The position numbers and the translations under genes were made by a program. Under the pieces are notes generated by a model. That model ran no database searches. It was given only the letters and a program-made list of their open reading frames with translations, and was not told where the DNA came from. Positions 25,181-33,914 of a DNA stretch of 64,000 nucleotides are shown here, piece by piece. Within the stretch, counting starts at the first letter, position 1, and every line of letters starts with the position of its first letter. The DNA comes from Bradyrhizobium tropiciagri (GTDB lineage: Bacteria; Pseudomonadota; Alphaproteobacteria; Rhizobiales; Xanthobacteraceae). The stretch spans positions 1,116,001-1,180,000 of the forward strand of contig NZ_JAFCKF010000001.1 of the NCBI RefSeq assembly GCF_018130545.1, in the 5' to 3' direction.

Positions 25181-26008
25181 TCACCGCCAGTGCAGCAACC
25201 GCACTTCCAGCAAATTGATCAGCTTCCCGACCACAAGCCCAAACAGCGACAGGATCACGACGCCGGCGAGCAGCTGATCGGTTTGCATCAGATTGCCGGC
25301 CTGCAGCACGAAGGCGCCGATGCCGTATTGCGCGCCGATCATCTCGGCGCTGACGACGAGCAACAGCGCAACTGATGCAGTGATGCGGAAGCCGGCGAGG
25401 ATCGAGGGCAGCGCGCCCGGCCAGATCACGCGGCGCACGATGGCGTGGAACGGCACGTTGAAGCTCTGCGCCATCCGGATCAGGTTGCGGGGCACCGCAT
25501 CGACGCCGCTATAGACCGAGATCGCGGTCGAGAAGAACACGCCGAGCGCAATGGTCGCGATCTTCGGCTCTTCGCCGATCCCGAGCCACAGGATGAGCAG
25601 CGGCAGCAGCGCGATCTTCGGAATCGGGAACAGCGCCGAGATGAAGGTGATGCCGACGCCGCGCGCCATGGTCGACAGCCCGATCGCGAAGCCGACAACG
25701 ACGCCGGCGGCGGTGCCGATGATCCAGCCGGTGCCGATCCGCATGATCGACCACGAAAGGTGCTGCCATATTGCGCCCGACATCGCGAGCTTGGTGATCG
25801 CGACCGCGATCGCCGACGGAGCCGGCAGGAACAGCGGATTGACCCATCCTGCGCTGCCGGCCAGCTGCCAGACCGCGATGACCAGCGCGAGCGCGATCCA
25901 GCCGGCGGAGCGGCTGTCGCCCGGCGTGAAGCCGGCGCCGCGAAACGCGACCGGCCGGGTCGCTTCCGTGGATCGGTCCTTGGTTTCCGGCGGCGCGCGA
26001 TCAAGCAT
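25181..26008 (-). CDS. ABC transporter permease (SsuC/TauC/nitrate type)
   Basis: This 275-residue membrane protein has about six helices. The EAA-like coupling loop is near PRNLIRMAQSFNVPFHAIVRRVIWPGALPSILAGFRI (about 180-215), typical of the sulfonate/taurine/nitrate group. It forms the membrane channel with the ATPase and binding protein of the same operon. ATG 26008 overlaps the end of the ATPase gene by eight bases and has GAGG upstream, so translation is coupled. The substrate is unknown; family members import sulfonates, nitrate, pyrimidine precursors or aromatic acids. Confidence 0.9.
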   Translation of the reverse strand: MLDRAPPETKDRSTEATRPVAFRGAGFTPGDSRSAGWIALALVIAVWQLAGSAGWVNPLFLPAPSAIAVAITKLAMSGAIWQHLSWSIMRIGTGWIIGTAAGVVVGFAIGLSTMARGVGITFISALFPIPKIALLPLLILWLGIGEEPKIATIALGVFFSTAISVYSGVDAVPRNLIRMAQSFNVPFHAIVRRVIWPGALPSILAGFRITASVALLLVVSAEMIGAQYGIGAFVLQAGNLMQTDQLLAGVVILSLFGLVVGKLINLLEVRLLHWR

Positions 26009-26774
26009 GCTGGACCTCACGCTCGGCATCGATCGCCTCTTTGCGGATCAGCGACCACAGCTCACCTTGTAGTGCGGCCATCGGCCCGCGTGCTTCCACG
26101 GTACCGCGCTCGGCGCGGGTCATCGGAATGGTCACGATTTCCCTGATGCGGCCGGGGCGGCGCGACAGCACCACCACGCGATCGGCGAGCCGCACGGCTT
26201 CCTCGAGATTATGCGTGACATAGACCGCGCCCATCGTGCCGTCGGCCAGCAGGCCGACGAAATCCTCCATCAGGAGTTCGCGGGTCTGCGAATCCAGCGC
26301 CGACAGCGGCTCGTCCATCAGCAGGATCGCCGGGCGAACCGCGAGCGCGCGCGCGATGCCGACACGCTGGCGCATGCCGCCGGACAGCTGCTTGGGATAG
26401 GCGGTGCGAAAATCCGTCAAGCCGGTGCGGCGCAGCGCATCATCGATCACGGCGCGGCGCTCGCCGGCGCCAAGCGCCGTGTGGAGCAACGGAAACGCCA
26501 CGTTCTCCTCGACCGTATTCCACGGCAGCAAGGCAAAATCCTGGAACACGAAGGTCAGCGGATTAAGACTGCCGGCCGGCTGTGCGCCGCGCAGCTCGGC
26601 GGCGCCCTTGCTCGGCCGCAGCAAGCCACCGAGGATCGACAGCAGCGTGCTCTTGCCGCAACCGGACGGCCCGACGATCGCGACGATCTCGCCGGCGCGG
26701 ACCGTGAAGGAGACACCGTCGAGCACGTCGAGGGCGCCGAAGCGATGGCTGATATGGTCGGCGATCAGGTCCAT
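26001..26774 (-). CDS. ABC transporter ATP-binding protein (SsuB/TauB type)
   Basis: This is a 257-residue ATPase with all motifs: Walker A GPSGCGKST (35-43), Q-loop FVFQDF, signature LSGGMRQRVGIARALA (about 130-145), Walker B ILLMDEP and the H-loop VTHNLEEA. It energises import together with the overlapping permease. A family A repeat of about 110 bases separates it from the binding-protein gene upstream, so expression of the last two genes may differ from the first two. Start at ATG 26774. Confidence 0.93.
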   Translation of the reverse strand: MDLIADHISHRFGALDVLDGVSFTVRAGEIVAIVGPSGCGKSTLLSILGGLLRPSKGAAELRGAQPAGSLNPLTFVFQDFALLPWNTVEENVAFPLLHTALGAGERRAVIDDALRRTGLTDFRTAYPKQLSGGMRQRVGIARALAVRPAILLMDEPLSALDSQTRELLMEDFVGLLADGTMGAVYVTHNLEEAVRLADRVVVLSRRPGRIREIVTIPMTRAERGTVEARGPMAALQGELWSLIRKEAIDAEREVQHA

Positions 26775-26796
26775 CTAAGACTTACTCCGTACCTAA

Positions 26797-26908
26797 CCGG
26801 TCATCCTGAGGAGCGCGAAGCGCGTCTCGAAGGATGCACGGCCGGGATGCAGCGCGGCCGTCGACCCTTCGAGACGCGCGCAAGAGCGCGCTCCTCAGGG
26901 TGACGGTG
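26797..26908. repeat. Family A palindromic repeat, copy 2 (inside an operon)
   Basis: The left arm CGGTCATCCTGAGGAGCGCG and right arm CGCGCTCCTCAGGGTGACG are complementary with few mismatches. The element sits between the binding-protein and ATPase genes of one transporter, on the same strand as neither end in particular, and could form a large hairpin in the mRNA. Confidence 0.9.
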
Positions 26909-26933
26909 ATAGAGTTGTGCGCGCGGCTCATCA

Positions 26934-27938
26934 TCAATCCGCCTTCACATAATCCTTGGCGATGATCGCATCGGCATCAAAACCCTTGTCGACAAAACCC
27001 TGCCCCTGCAGCCATTTGATCTGGTTGTCGAGGTTCTTCACGTCGAGCTTGCCGTCGGGATCGATATAGGCGCAATTGCCGACCACCTTCTCGACCGGAA
27101 GATTGGTGTATTTGGCGATGATCTCGAGCAGCGGTTTTGTCTTGTCGTTGATCGGCGCCACGCCGTCCTTGATCGCGGTGAGGATCACGTCGTGATATTC
27201 GTGGTCGGCGCGACTGAGCGCGGTAAGCAGCCGCTTCACCAGCTCTGCGTTGGTCAGCGTCTTCGGCGACGCGAAGATGGCCCCTAACTGCCACGGCGTC
27301 TCGTCACCGACCCAGCCCAAAAGTTTCGCACCGTTGGCGTCCATCAGCGTCCGCGCGGTCGAGACCGGCAGCAGCGCGGCGTCGACGGTCTCGCCCTTCA
27401 GCGCCGCGGCGGCGTTCGACAGCGACTGCAGCGGCACCACCTTCACATCGGACAGCTTGAAGCCGTATTTGTCGGCGAGCAGGCCGAGCGAATAATGAAA
27501 GCTGGAGCCGATTTGGGTCACCGCGACGCGCTTGCCGGCGAGATCCTTCGGCGTCTTGAGGCCGGCAGCATAGGCGTTGTTGCTGGCGAAATAGCCGATC
27601 AGGGGATAGCCGGCCTTCTCGCGGCTCATGCCTCCGATTACCTTCAGCGTGCCCTTGCCGGCGAGATTGTAGAGCCCCGCGGTGACCGCGGTGACGCCGA
27701 AATCGACGTCGCCGGATGCGGTCGCGACCGCGATCGGCTGTGCCGCATCGAAGAACTTCAGCTCGACATCGAGGCCGGCGTCGCGGAAGTAGCCCTTGTC
27801 CTGCGCGATGAAGACCGGCGCCGAGGACGACAGCCGCAACACGCCGATCTTCGCCTTCAGCAGATCATCGGCCCGCGCGATGCCGCTCGCGGCCCACACC
27901 AGCAAACCCGCGAGTGCGAGCCGCGCCCAACTCTTCAT
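26934..27938 (-). CDS. ABC transporter substrate-binding protein (NMT1/SsuA-like)
   Basis: This 334-residue protein has a signal peptide (KSWARLALAGLLVWAASGIARA, cleavage after about residue 23). Its type-II binding fold is shown by SSAPVFIAQDKGYFRDAGLDVEL, SGDVDFGVTAVTAGLYNLA and LAGKRVAVTQIGSSFHYSLG. It captures the ligand in the periplasm for the permease/ATPase pair downstream. ATG 27938 has GGTGGAG at good spacing; a GTG at 27950 directly after the oxidoreductase stop is less likely. The ligand is undetermined, but the preceding FAD enzyme may process it. Confidence 0.9.
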   Translation of the reverse strand: MKSWARLALAGLLVWAASGIARADDLLKAKIGVLRLSSSAPVFIAQDKGYFRDAGLDVELKFFDAAQPIAVATASGDVDFGVTAVTAGLYNLAGKGTLKVIGGMSREKAGYPLIGYFASNNAYAAGLKTPKDLAGKRVAVTQIGSSFHYSLGLLADKYGFKLSDVKVVPLQSLSNAAAALKGETVDAALLPVSTARTLMDANGAKLLGWVGDETPWQLGAIFASPKTLTNAELVKRLLTALSRADHEYHDVILTAIKDGVAPINDKTKPLLEIIAKYTNLPVEKVVGNCAYIDPDGKLDVKNLDNQIKWLQGQGFVDKGFDADAIIAKDYVKAD

Positions 27939-27950
27939 TGCCGTCTCCAC

Positions 27951-29315
27951 CTACAACCCCTCGGGCACGGCCTGATCGCGGCCGATGAACGCGCCCTGCT
28001 TGCCAAGCTGTTGTTGCAACTTTTCGACGGAAATGTCGCGCGGAATCGTATTGCCCGAAAGTGCCAGCGCCGCCGCGGTTCCCGCCGCCTCGCCCATCAC
28101 AAAACAGGCGCCGGAGACGCGCGCCGCCGATTGTCCCTCATGGGTCATCGAGGCACAGCGCCCGGCGACCAGCAGATTGTCGACGCCCTCAGGCACCAGC
28201 ATGCGATACGGCAATTCGTTATATCCGCGGCTTTCCGGGATCGGCGGAAATTCGAAGGTGACATCGCCCGGCACGTGCTTTTCCATCGGCCAGCCATTGA
28301 CGCCGATCGAATCCTCGAACGAGGCGCAGCCCAGCACGTCCTCGCCTGACAGCAAGTAGCCGCCGATCACGCGCCGCGTCTCGCGGATGCCGAGCTGCGG
28401 CGGCAGGTCGACGATGTAGGAATTTTCAAAGCCCGGCACCGTGCGCAGGAACTTGAACGCCTCGACCGCCTGGCGACGGCCCTCGATCTCGCCGCGCGTC
28501 ATGTCGTCGGGATCGATGCCGGAAATCGCGCCGCCATCGCTCCGCGTCACCTGGGTGAAATTCACCCGCCATTCGATCTGCGATTTCTGCGGCCGCACGA
28601 TCGCGGACTTGCGAGGGAATTTATAGGTGCCGGCGGCCTCGGCCTGCGCCATCCGCTCCGGAATCGTCCGCCACGCGTCGCCGGCCTTCGCCGGATCGAT
28701 GCCGTTGAGGCGGAACATCATCGAGGGGTAGAGCATGCCGCCGGCGTTATCGCCGACTTCATGGGGCGCGCCGGCCCACACCGCGAGGTCGCCGTCGCCT
28801 GAGCAATCGATGAAGATGCCACCGCGCACGGCCTGACGCCCGGCCTTGGTTTCCACCATCAGCGCCCGGATGTGTGCGCCGTCCATCACGACGCCGGCGC
28901 CGAGCGCGTGGAACAGGATGTCGACCTTGTGATGCGCCAGCAGATCGTCCGCCGCGATCTTGTAGGCCGCGGTGTCGTAGGCCTGCGCGAGGATTTTGCC
29001 GAGGATCAGATGCGGCGCATTCAGCCCGCCGAGCCGGTCGATCCGCGCCAGCAGGTCGGAGGCGATGCCCTGCACCACGCGGTGCATCTCGCCGAAGATA
29101 TTGGCGTGCAGGCCGCAAAAATTCGTCACCCCCGCCGCGGTGCCCATGCCGCCGAGAAATCCGTAACGCTCGATCAAGAGGGTTCGCCGTCCGGCACGTG
29201 CCGCGCCGACGGCTGCCGCGATGCCGGCAGGTCCGCCGCCGAGCACCACCACATCATATTCGCCATAGAGGGGGACCTGCCGCGCAGGTTCTTCGATCGT
29301 GCTCGCTCGCATCAT
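27951..29315 (-). CDS. FAD-dependent oxidoreductase (FAD_oxidored family)
   Basis: This 454-residue flavoprotein has the dinucleotide motif VVVLGGGPAGIAAAVGAARAG near residue 22. ERYGFLGGMGTAAGV follows, a segment shared by the FAD_oxidored family of putative oxidases and reductases. FIDCSGDGDLAVWAGA is the second FAD contact, and NLLVAGRCASMTHEGQSAARVSGACF the third. The substrate is unknown. It heads the transporter operon, which suggests it acts on the imported compound. The tandem ATGs at 29315 and 29312 follow GGGCGGA. It is divergent from a LysR gene across about 106 bases. Confidence 0.85.
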   Translation of the reverse strand: MMRASTIEEPARQVPLYGEYDVVVLGGGPAGIAAAVGAARAGRRTLLIERYGFLGGMGTAAGVTNFCGLHANIFGEMHRVVQGIASDLLARIDRLGGLNAPHLILGKILAQAYDTAAYKIAADDLLAHHKVDILFHALGAGVVMDGAHIRALMVETKAGRQAVRGGIFIDCSGDGDLAVWAGAPHEVGDNAGGMLYPSMMFRLNGIDPAKAGDAWRTIPERMAQAEAAGTYKFPRKSAIVRPQKSQIEWRVNFTQVTRSDGGAISGIDPDDMTRGEIEGRRQAVEAFKFLRTVPGFENSYIVDLPPQLGIRETRRVIGGYLLSGEDVLGCASFEDSIGVNGWPMEKHVPGDVTFEFPPIPESRGYNELPYRMLVPEGVDNLLVAGRCASMTHEGQSAARVSGACFVMGEAAGTAAALALSGNTIPRDISVEKLQQQLGKQGAFIGRDQAVPEGL

Positions 29316-29358
29316 TTCCGCCCTGAACAAGTTGATTGGGCCAACTATGAATTGATGC

Positions 29359-29375
29359 GGATTGCAGTACAATCC
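29359..29375. promoter_or_regulatory. Candidate LysR-type operator in the divergent promoter
   Basis: GGATTG-CAGTA-CAATCC is a perfect 6-5-6 inverted repeat. It contains an ATTG-N5-CAAT core that fits the general T-N11-A LysR box. It lies between the FAD oxidoreductase and LysR genes, 47 bases upstream of the LysR ATG and 44 bases upstream of the oxidoreductase ATG. Confidence 0.6.
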
Positions 29376-29421
29376 ACCAAATTATGTGATCAGCTTTCAC
29401 GAATCGAGAAAGGTCCCGGAG

Positions 29422-30306
29422 ATGGATACGCTGGTCAATCTCGAAGCCTTCCTCGCCACCGCCGACGCCGGCGGCTTCTCCGCCGCGGCCCGCAAGCTCA
29501 ACGTCGCGACCTCGGTCGTCGCCAAGCGCGTCACCCAGCTCGAGGAGCGGATCGGCACCGCGCTGTTTCACCGCTCGACGCGCCAGTTGCGGCTGACCGA
29601 GGCCGGGCAGCAATATGTGCATCGCGCCCGCGGCGTCGTTGCCGATGTCGGCGACCTCCTGTCGCGGATGGGGGAGAAGCAGCGCGACCTCTCCGATCAT
29701 CTGCGCGTCAAGGCGCCGACCTCGCTGACGGTGGCGCGGCTCGCCGATGCCTTCACGATCTTCCAGAAGCAGAACTCGAGCGTGAAGCTCGAGATCGTGA
29801 TGATCGACCGCCCGGTCGATCCGGTGACCGAAGGCTTCGACATCGCGATCGGCGCCTTCCCGCATTCGTTCGGCGGCGTCGTCGACGAGCCGCTGTGCCG
29901 GTTGCCGCGGCTGTTGTGCGCCTCGCCGGCTTACCTGAAGAAGCACGGCACACCGAAGCATCCACGCGACCTGGTCGATCATCGTTGCCTCAGTTTTCTG
30001 CCGACCGGACCGGAATGGCCGTTCGAGGGACCGCGCGGCCGCATCAACATCCAGGTCCGCCCGATCCTCTCGTCGAACGAGGGCCGCGTGCTGACGCAAA
30101 GCGCAATCGCCGGCAACGGCATCGCACTGCTGTCGCATTATCTGGTCGCGGACGCGCTGCGCAAGGGCACGCTGCAGCCGGTGCTATCAGAGTTTCCGAT
30201 CCCGGAACTGTGGGTGAAGGCCGCCGTTCCCGAACGCCGCATCGACGCCGCCGCAGTGCAGGCCTTGCTGAAGACGTTGAAAAAGTCGCTTTCGCAATCG
30301 CTGTGA
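29422..30306 (+). CDS. LysR-family transcriptional regulator
   Basis: This 294-residue protein has the usual LysR plan. The N-terminal HTH reads NLEAFLATADAGGFSAAARKLNVATSVVAKRVTQLE (about 6-41). The effector-binding domain follows from about residue 90, with the FDIAIGAFPHSF segment and the C-terminal GNGIALLSHYLVADAL. It belongs to the AphB/DmlR-like subgroup. It probably controls the divergent oxidoreductase-ABC operon through the palindrome at 29359-29375, and itself. The effector is unknown. Start ATG 29422 gives the HTH its normal offset. Confidence 0.93.
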   Translation: MDTLVNLEAFLATADAGGFSAAARKLNVATSVVAKRVTQLEERIGTALFHRSTRQLRLTEAGQQYVHRARGVVADVGDLLSRMGEKQRDLSDHLRVKAPTSLTVARLADAFTIFQKQNSSVKLEIVMIDRPVDPVTEGFDIAIGAFPHSFGGVVDEPLCRLPRLLCASPAYLKKHGTPKHPRDLVDHRCLSFLPTGPEWPFEGPRGRINIQVRPILSSNEGRVLTQSAIAGNGIALLSHYLVADALRKGTLQPVLSEFPIPELWVKAAVPERRIDAAAVQALLKTLKKSLSQSL

Positions 30307-30368
30307 CATGCCGGCAGTCTTGCCTCGCAGGGGCGGACCTGAGACAAGGGCGCGAAAGGATCACCCGC

Positions 30369-30632
30369 TTGAAACTCCTGATGTCCGCGTCGATTGGCCT
30401 CATCATCGTTGCGACGCCCGCGGCGGCGATCGAGACCTGCCGCTTCATCGAGGCCAAGCCGGAGCGCGAGGCCTGCTACCATCGTCAAGAGCAGGAGCTG
30501 GCGGCCAAGCGCAAGCCGGAGCCGCCGATCACACAGTCGAGCGAATCGAGGACCTTCGACTCGCTGCAGCAGATGCGCCGCGACGACGAGGAGGTCTATC
30601 GCAGCATGCGCGGCATCTGCCGCGGCTGCTGA
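30369..30632 (+). CDS. Small secreted hypothetical protein (87 aa)
   Basis: The start is TTG 30369, with AAGGA eight bases upstream; the nearest ATG (30381) is too far from it. The N-terminus KLLMSASIGLIIVATPAAA is a signal peptide, cleaved before IETCRF. The mature 65 residues are charged, with Cys near both ends (ETCRF, ACYH, ICRGC) and a helical EAKPEREACYHRQEQELAAKR-type middle. No domain known. It follows the LysR gene by 62 bases on the same strand but need not be in its transcript. Confidence 0.6.
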   Translation: MKLLMSASIGLIIVATPAAAIETCRFIEAKPEREACYHRQEQELAAKRKPEPPITQSSESRTFDSLQQMRRDDEEVYRSMRGICRGC

Positions 30633-30754
30633 GTGAACGGTGCCTTGGCGGCGAAGACGTCAGCGACCGACCGGATCGCGAGAATTGCACCGCCTTCATT
30701 AACGCTTTCTGGTGGCGATCTTGGATATGACTTCGCAATCGCTCGATTTGACCC

Positions 30755-31093
30755 ATGAAGATCGTATCGCTTCTCCATAGCCTCGCCGCTATCTGGTACG
30801 GCCTAGCCTTGCTATCGGCCGTTCCGGCAATCATTGTTGGAGCAGTGATCGGTTGGACCTTACAACGCTGGTACATCTGCCTGATCGTGAGCGCACTCGC
30901 CGCCTTTGGCTTTATGTATGCCTTCGACGCTTCCCGTCCGATTCGTCCTAATCATCCGTTGAGCCTGATCGAATTGGCCGGATTGTCCGCGGCGACAGCG
31001 TTCCCCATCATGCTGATCGCAACATCGGTCGGCTATTTTGTCGTCCGACGGCTGTCACAGTGGCGCAGGAAGCGTCGGGCGCCCTCAACCTAG
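30755..31093 (+). CDS. Small integral membrane protein (112 aa), function unknown
   Basis: Three hydrophobic segments are visible, at about residues 5-30, 38-58 and 73-98. A basic C-terminal tail (RRLSQWRRKRR) should face the cytoplasm. No ribosome binding site is obvious before ATG 30755. Composition is less GC-biased than the neighbours, so the gene may be recent or unimportant. It matches no family I recognise. Confidence 0.5.
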   Translation: MKIVSLLHSLAAIWYGLALLSAVPAIIVGAVIGWTLQRWYICLIVSALAAFGFMYAFDASRPIRPNHPLSLIELAGLSAATAFPIMLIATSVGYFVVRRLSQWRRKRRAPST

Positions 31094-31128
31094 CATGCAG
31101 AGCGAATGAGCGGCTTGTCCGCCGCAGC

Positions 31129-31929
31129 CTACGCCATGCCGCCACCCCATCGCCCTGCGCGCTTCTCGGCAAAGGACGCAAGCCCTTCGGCCGCTTCCGC
31201 GGTCTGCCGCTTGGCCGAGTGGAGATGGACGAGGCGCTTGTAGGCTGCATCGTCGACAGCCATGCCGCCGAACGAGCTCTCCATCGCCAGCTTCTTGGTC
31301 TCGGCCATCGCATCCGGCGCATTGCCGAGCAGCTGCTCGACGACCTTGGCACCGGCGCTGTCGAGAGCGGCCAGCGGCACCACTTCATGCACGAGACCGA
31401 TCCGGCGGGCATCCTCGGCGCCGAACCGTTCGCCGGTCAGCGCGTAGCGGCGCACCTGGCGCACGCCAATCGCGTCGCAGAGCTGCGGGATGATGATCGC
31501 GGCCGTCAGGCCCCAGCGCACCTCGGTGATCGAGAACAGCGCATTGTCGGCCGCGATCACGATATCGCAGGCCGCAATCACGCCGGTGCCGCCGCCGAAG
31601 CAGCCGCCCTGCACCAGCGCGACCGTCGGCACCGGCAGCGTGTTGAGGCGCTGCACCGCTTCGAAGGTGGCGCGCGACGCCACTTCGTTCTCGTCGGATG
31701 ATTTCGGCCGCACGCCGTTGATCCATTTCAGGTCGGCGCCGGCCTGGAAATGCTTGCCGTTGCCGTTGAGCACGACGACACGCACCGGCTTGGTCGAGAG
31801 ATCGTCGATCGCGGCCAGCACGCCCGCGATCAGCGCACCGTCATAGGCATTGTTGACCTCGGGCCTGTTCAGCGTGACCGTCGCGACCCCGCGCGCATCG
31901 AGGCTCCACAGGACTGGGCTGGCCGACAT
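31129..31929 (-). CDS. Enoyl-CoA hydratase/isomerase family protein
   Basis: This 266-residue crotonase-fold protein has the oxyanion hole HFQAGADLKWI and GGCFGGGTGVIAACDIVIA. It keeps the catalytic-region SITEVRWGL, with Glu at the first acid position. The short N-terminus VLWSLDARGVATVTLNRPEVNNAY resembles methylglutaconyl-CoA hydratase (LiuC/AtuE), so a role in leucine or isoprenoid breakdown is possible, but no carboxylase or lyase partner is adjacent. Start ATG 31929 follows GAGGGAG. It is divergent from the ketopantoate-reductase-like gene. Confidence 0.88.
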   Translation of the reverse strand: MSASPVLWSLDARGVATVTLNRPEVNNAYDGALIAGVLAAIDDLSTKPVRVVVLNGNGKHFQAGADLKWINGVRPKSSDENEVASRATFEAVQRLNTLPVPTVALVQGGCFGGGTGVIAACDIVIAADNALFSITEVRWGLTAAIIIPQLCDAIGVRQVRRYALTGERFGAEDARRIGLVHEVVPLAALDSAGAKVVEQLLGNAPDAMAETKKLAMESSFGGMAVDDAAYKRLVHLHSAKRQTAEAAEGLASFAEKRAGRWGGGMA

Positions 31930-32096
31930 GACGTTCTCCCTCGTTCGGCATTGATCTTGTCCGGCACTATGGCGACAGGCGATGGCTTGATCCATCACTT
32001 TCAAGCGCGCGCGGCCGCGCCGCATGCATGGCGGGTTGCGCAATGACCCGCGCTTGTGGAAACTGATGCGGAACGTTGCAAGGACCAGTTCCACTG

Positions 32097-33071
32097 ATGC
32101 GCATTTGTATTTTCGGCGCGGGCGCCGTCGGCAGCCACTTCGCGGTCCGGCTGGCGCGCGCCGGCCACGATGTCTCCTGCGTGATGCGCGGGCCGCATCT
32201 CGACGCGGTCGAGGCCAACGGGCTGACGCTGAGGGTCGGCGACAGCAGCGTCACCGTCAGCGTGAAGGCTTCGGCCGATCCCGCCGGGCTGGGGCCGCAG
32301 GACGTCGTCATCAGCACGCTGAAGGCGACCGGCATTGGCGCACTCGCGACCGGGCTGCCGCCGCTGCTTCAGCGCGACACGATGGTCGTGTTCGCGCAAA
32401 ACGGCATTCCCTGGTGGTACGGTCTCGGCCTGCCGCCGCAGCATCCCGCGATCCCCGATCTCGGCTTCCTCGATCCCGGCGGACGGCTGCGCGGCGCTGT
32501 CCCGCAGGAGCGGATCATCGGCGGCGTGATCTTTTCCTCCAATGAGGTGATCGCGCCCGGCGTGGTGGCGAACCTGTCGCCGGACCGCAACCGCCTCTTG
32601 ATCGGCGAATGCGACGATCGTCAGAGCGAGTGCATCGCCAGGCTGCGCGCGGCGCTCAACGACGCCGCGATCGAATCGCCTGAGGTCAAACAGATCCGCG
32701 AGACGATCTGGTCGAAACTGCTGACTAACATGTCGATGTCGGTGCTCTGCCTGTTGACCGGGCTGACCGCACGCGGCGTCCGCGACGATCCTGACATGCA
32801 GGACGTGATCCCGCGCCTGCTCGAGGAGGCCAATGCGGTGGCGACGCACTACATTCCCGAGGTCAAGCGCGTCAGTCGAAGCGGGCCGGCACCGGACCAC
32901 AAGCCGTCGATCCTGCAAGATTACGAACTTGGCCGCGCGATGGAGATCGACGTCCTGGTGCGCGCACCGGCGGCGTTTGCGCGCGCAGCCGGCCTTCCGA
33001 CCCCGATGCTCGACCTGATGGCCGCGCTCGCGATCCAGAAGGCGCGTGACAAGGGACTGTACCAGGGCTGA
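32097..33071 (+). CDS. 2-dehydropantoate 2-reductase-like oxidoreductase (paralogue 1)
   Basis: This 324-residue protein has the NADP Rossmann fold at the very N-terminus (ICIFGAGAVGSHFAVRLA), the family Lys in ISTLKATG, the Asn-Gly in VVFAQNGIPWW, and a C-terminal helical ApbA domain with WSKLLTNMSMS. Ketopantoate reductase makes pantoate for CoA synthesis, but many members reduce other 2-oxo acids. No pan gene is near, and a short-chain dehydrogenase follows 40 bases later, so a catabolic substrate is likely. Start ATG 32097 gives the fold its usual beginning; 32076 is an upstream option. Confidence 0.85.
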   Translation: MRICIFGAGAVGSHFAVRLARAGHDVSCVMRGPHLDAVEANGLTLRVGDSSVTVSVKASADPAGLGPQDVVISTLKATGIGALATGLPPLLQRDTMVVFAQNGIPWWYGLGLPPQHPAIPDLGFLDPGGRLRGAVPQERIIGGVIFSSNEVIAPGVVANLSPDRNRLLIGECDDRQSECIARLRAALNDAAIESPEVKQIRETIWSKLLTNMSMSVLCLLTGLTARGVRDDPDMQDVIPRLLEEANAVATHYIPEVKRVSRSGPAPDHKPSILQDYELGRAMEIDVLVRAPAAFARAAGLPTPMLDLMAALAIQKARDKGLYQG

Positions 33072-33111
33072 CAATCCGCCCCGCCACGATAACAAGCAGG
33101 GATATCGAACC

Positions 33112-33891
33112 ATGCACGTCAAGGACAAGGTCTGCGTCGTCACCGGCGGCGCCAGCGGAATCGGTGAAGCGGTCGCACGGGCCTATGCGGAGGCCGGCGC
33201 GCGCGGCGTCGTGGTCGCCGATCTCAAGACCTCGCGCGACCGGCTCGCCAGCGTCGCCGGCGACATCGACGGCCTCGCGGTCACCGCCGATGTCGGGCTC
33301 GAAGAGGACATCAAGGCGCTGATCGCTGCGGCCGAGGACAAATACGGCCCGGTCGACGTGTTCTTCTCCAACGCCGGGCTGTCGCGCAAGGGACAGGAAG
33401 CGGCCTCCGATGCCGATTGGGATGTGAGCTGGCGCGTGCATGTGATGAGCCACGTGTTCGCGGCGCGCGCGCTCGTGCCCGGCATGCTGGCGCGCGGCTC
33501 CGGCTATCTCATCAACACCGCGTCGGCCGCGGGGCTGTTGGCCTCGCTGAACTCGATGCCTTACGGCGTCACCAAGAACGCTGCGATCGCGCTCGCCGAA
33601 CATCTCGCCATCCAATATGGCGATCGCGGCATCCGCGTTTCCGTGCTCTGTCCGCAGTCGGTGCAGACCGGCATGACGACGCCGGGCCCGAGCGCGGCGC
33701 GGGTCGACGGCGTGCTGCAGCCGGGCGAGGTCGCGCGCATGGTGATCGAGGCGATGGCCGAGGAACGCTTCCTGATTCTCTCGCATCCGCAGGTGCAGGA
33801 CTACATGCAGCGCAAGGCCGCCAATCGCGACCGCTGGCTGTCCGGCATGCGCCGCCTGCGCGATCGCATCTATGGCGGTGCTCCAACTTGA
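33112..33891 (+). CDS. Short-chain dehydrogenase/reductase
   Basis: This is a 259-residue SDR. Its cofactor motif is TGGASGIG (11-18), with NAG at about 88-90. The catalytic Ser is in NTASAAG and the catalytic Tyr/Lys in YGVTK. An Asp after the second strand (VVADLKT) points to NAD(H). The C-terminal part, ILSHPQVQDYMQRKAANRDRWL, is shared with a subgroup of uncharacterised SDRs. It is probably co-transcribed with the reductase upstream. The substrate is unknown. Confidence 0.9.
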   Translation: MHVKDKVCVVTGGASGIGEAVARAYAEAGARGVVVADLKTSRDRLASVAGDIDGLAVTADVGLEEDIKALIAAAEDKYGPVDVFFSNAGLSRKGQEAASDADWDVSWRVHVMSHVFAARALVPGMLARGSGYLINTASAAGLLASLNSMPYGVTKNAAIALAEHLAIQYGDRGIRVSVLCPQSVQTGMTTPGPSAARVDGVLQPGEVARMVIEAMAEERFLILSHPQVQDYMQRKAANRDRWLSGMRRLRDRIYGGAPT

Positions 33892-33914
33892 CCTAACGCA
33901 TCCGGGCTACAGCC

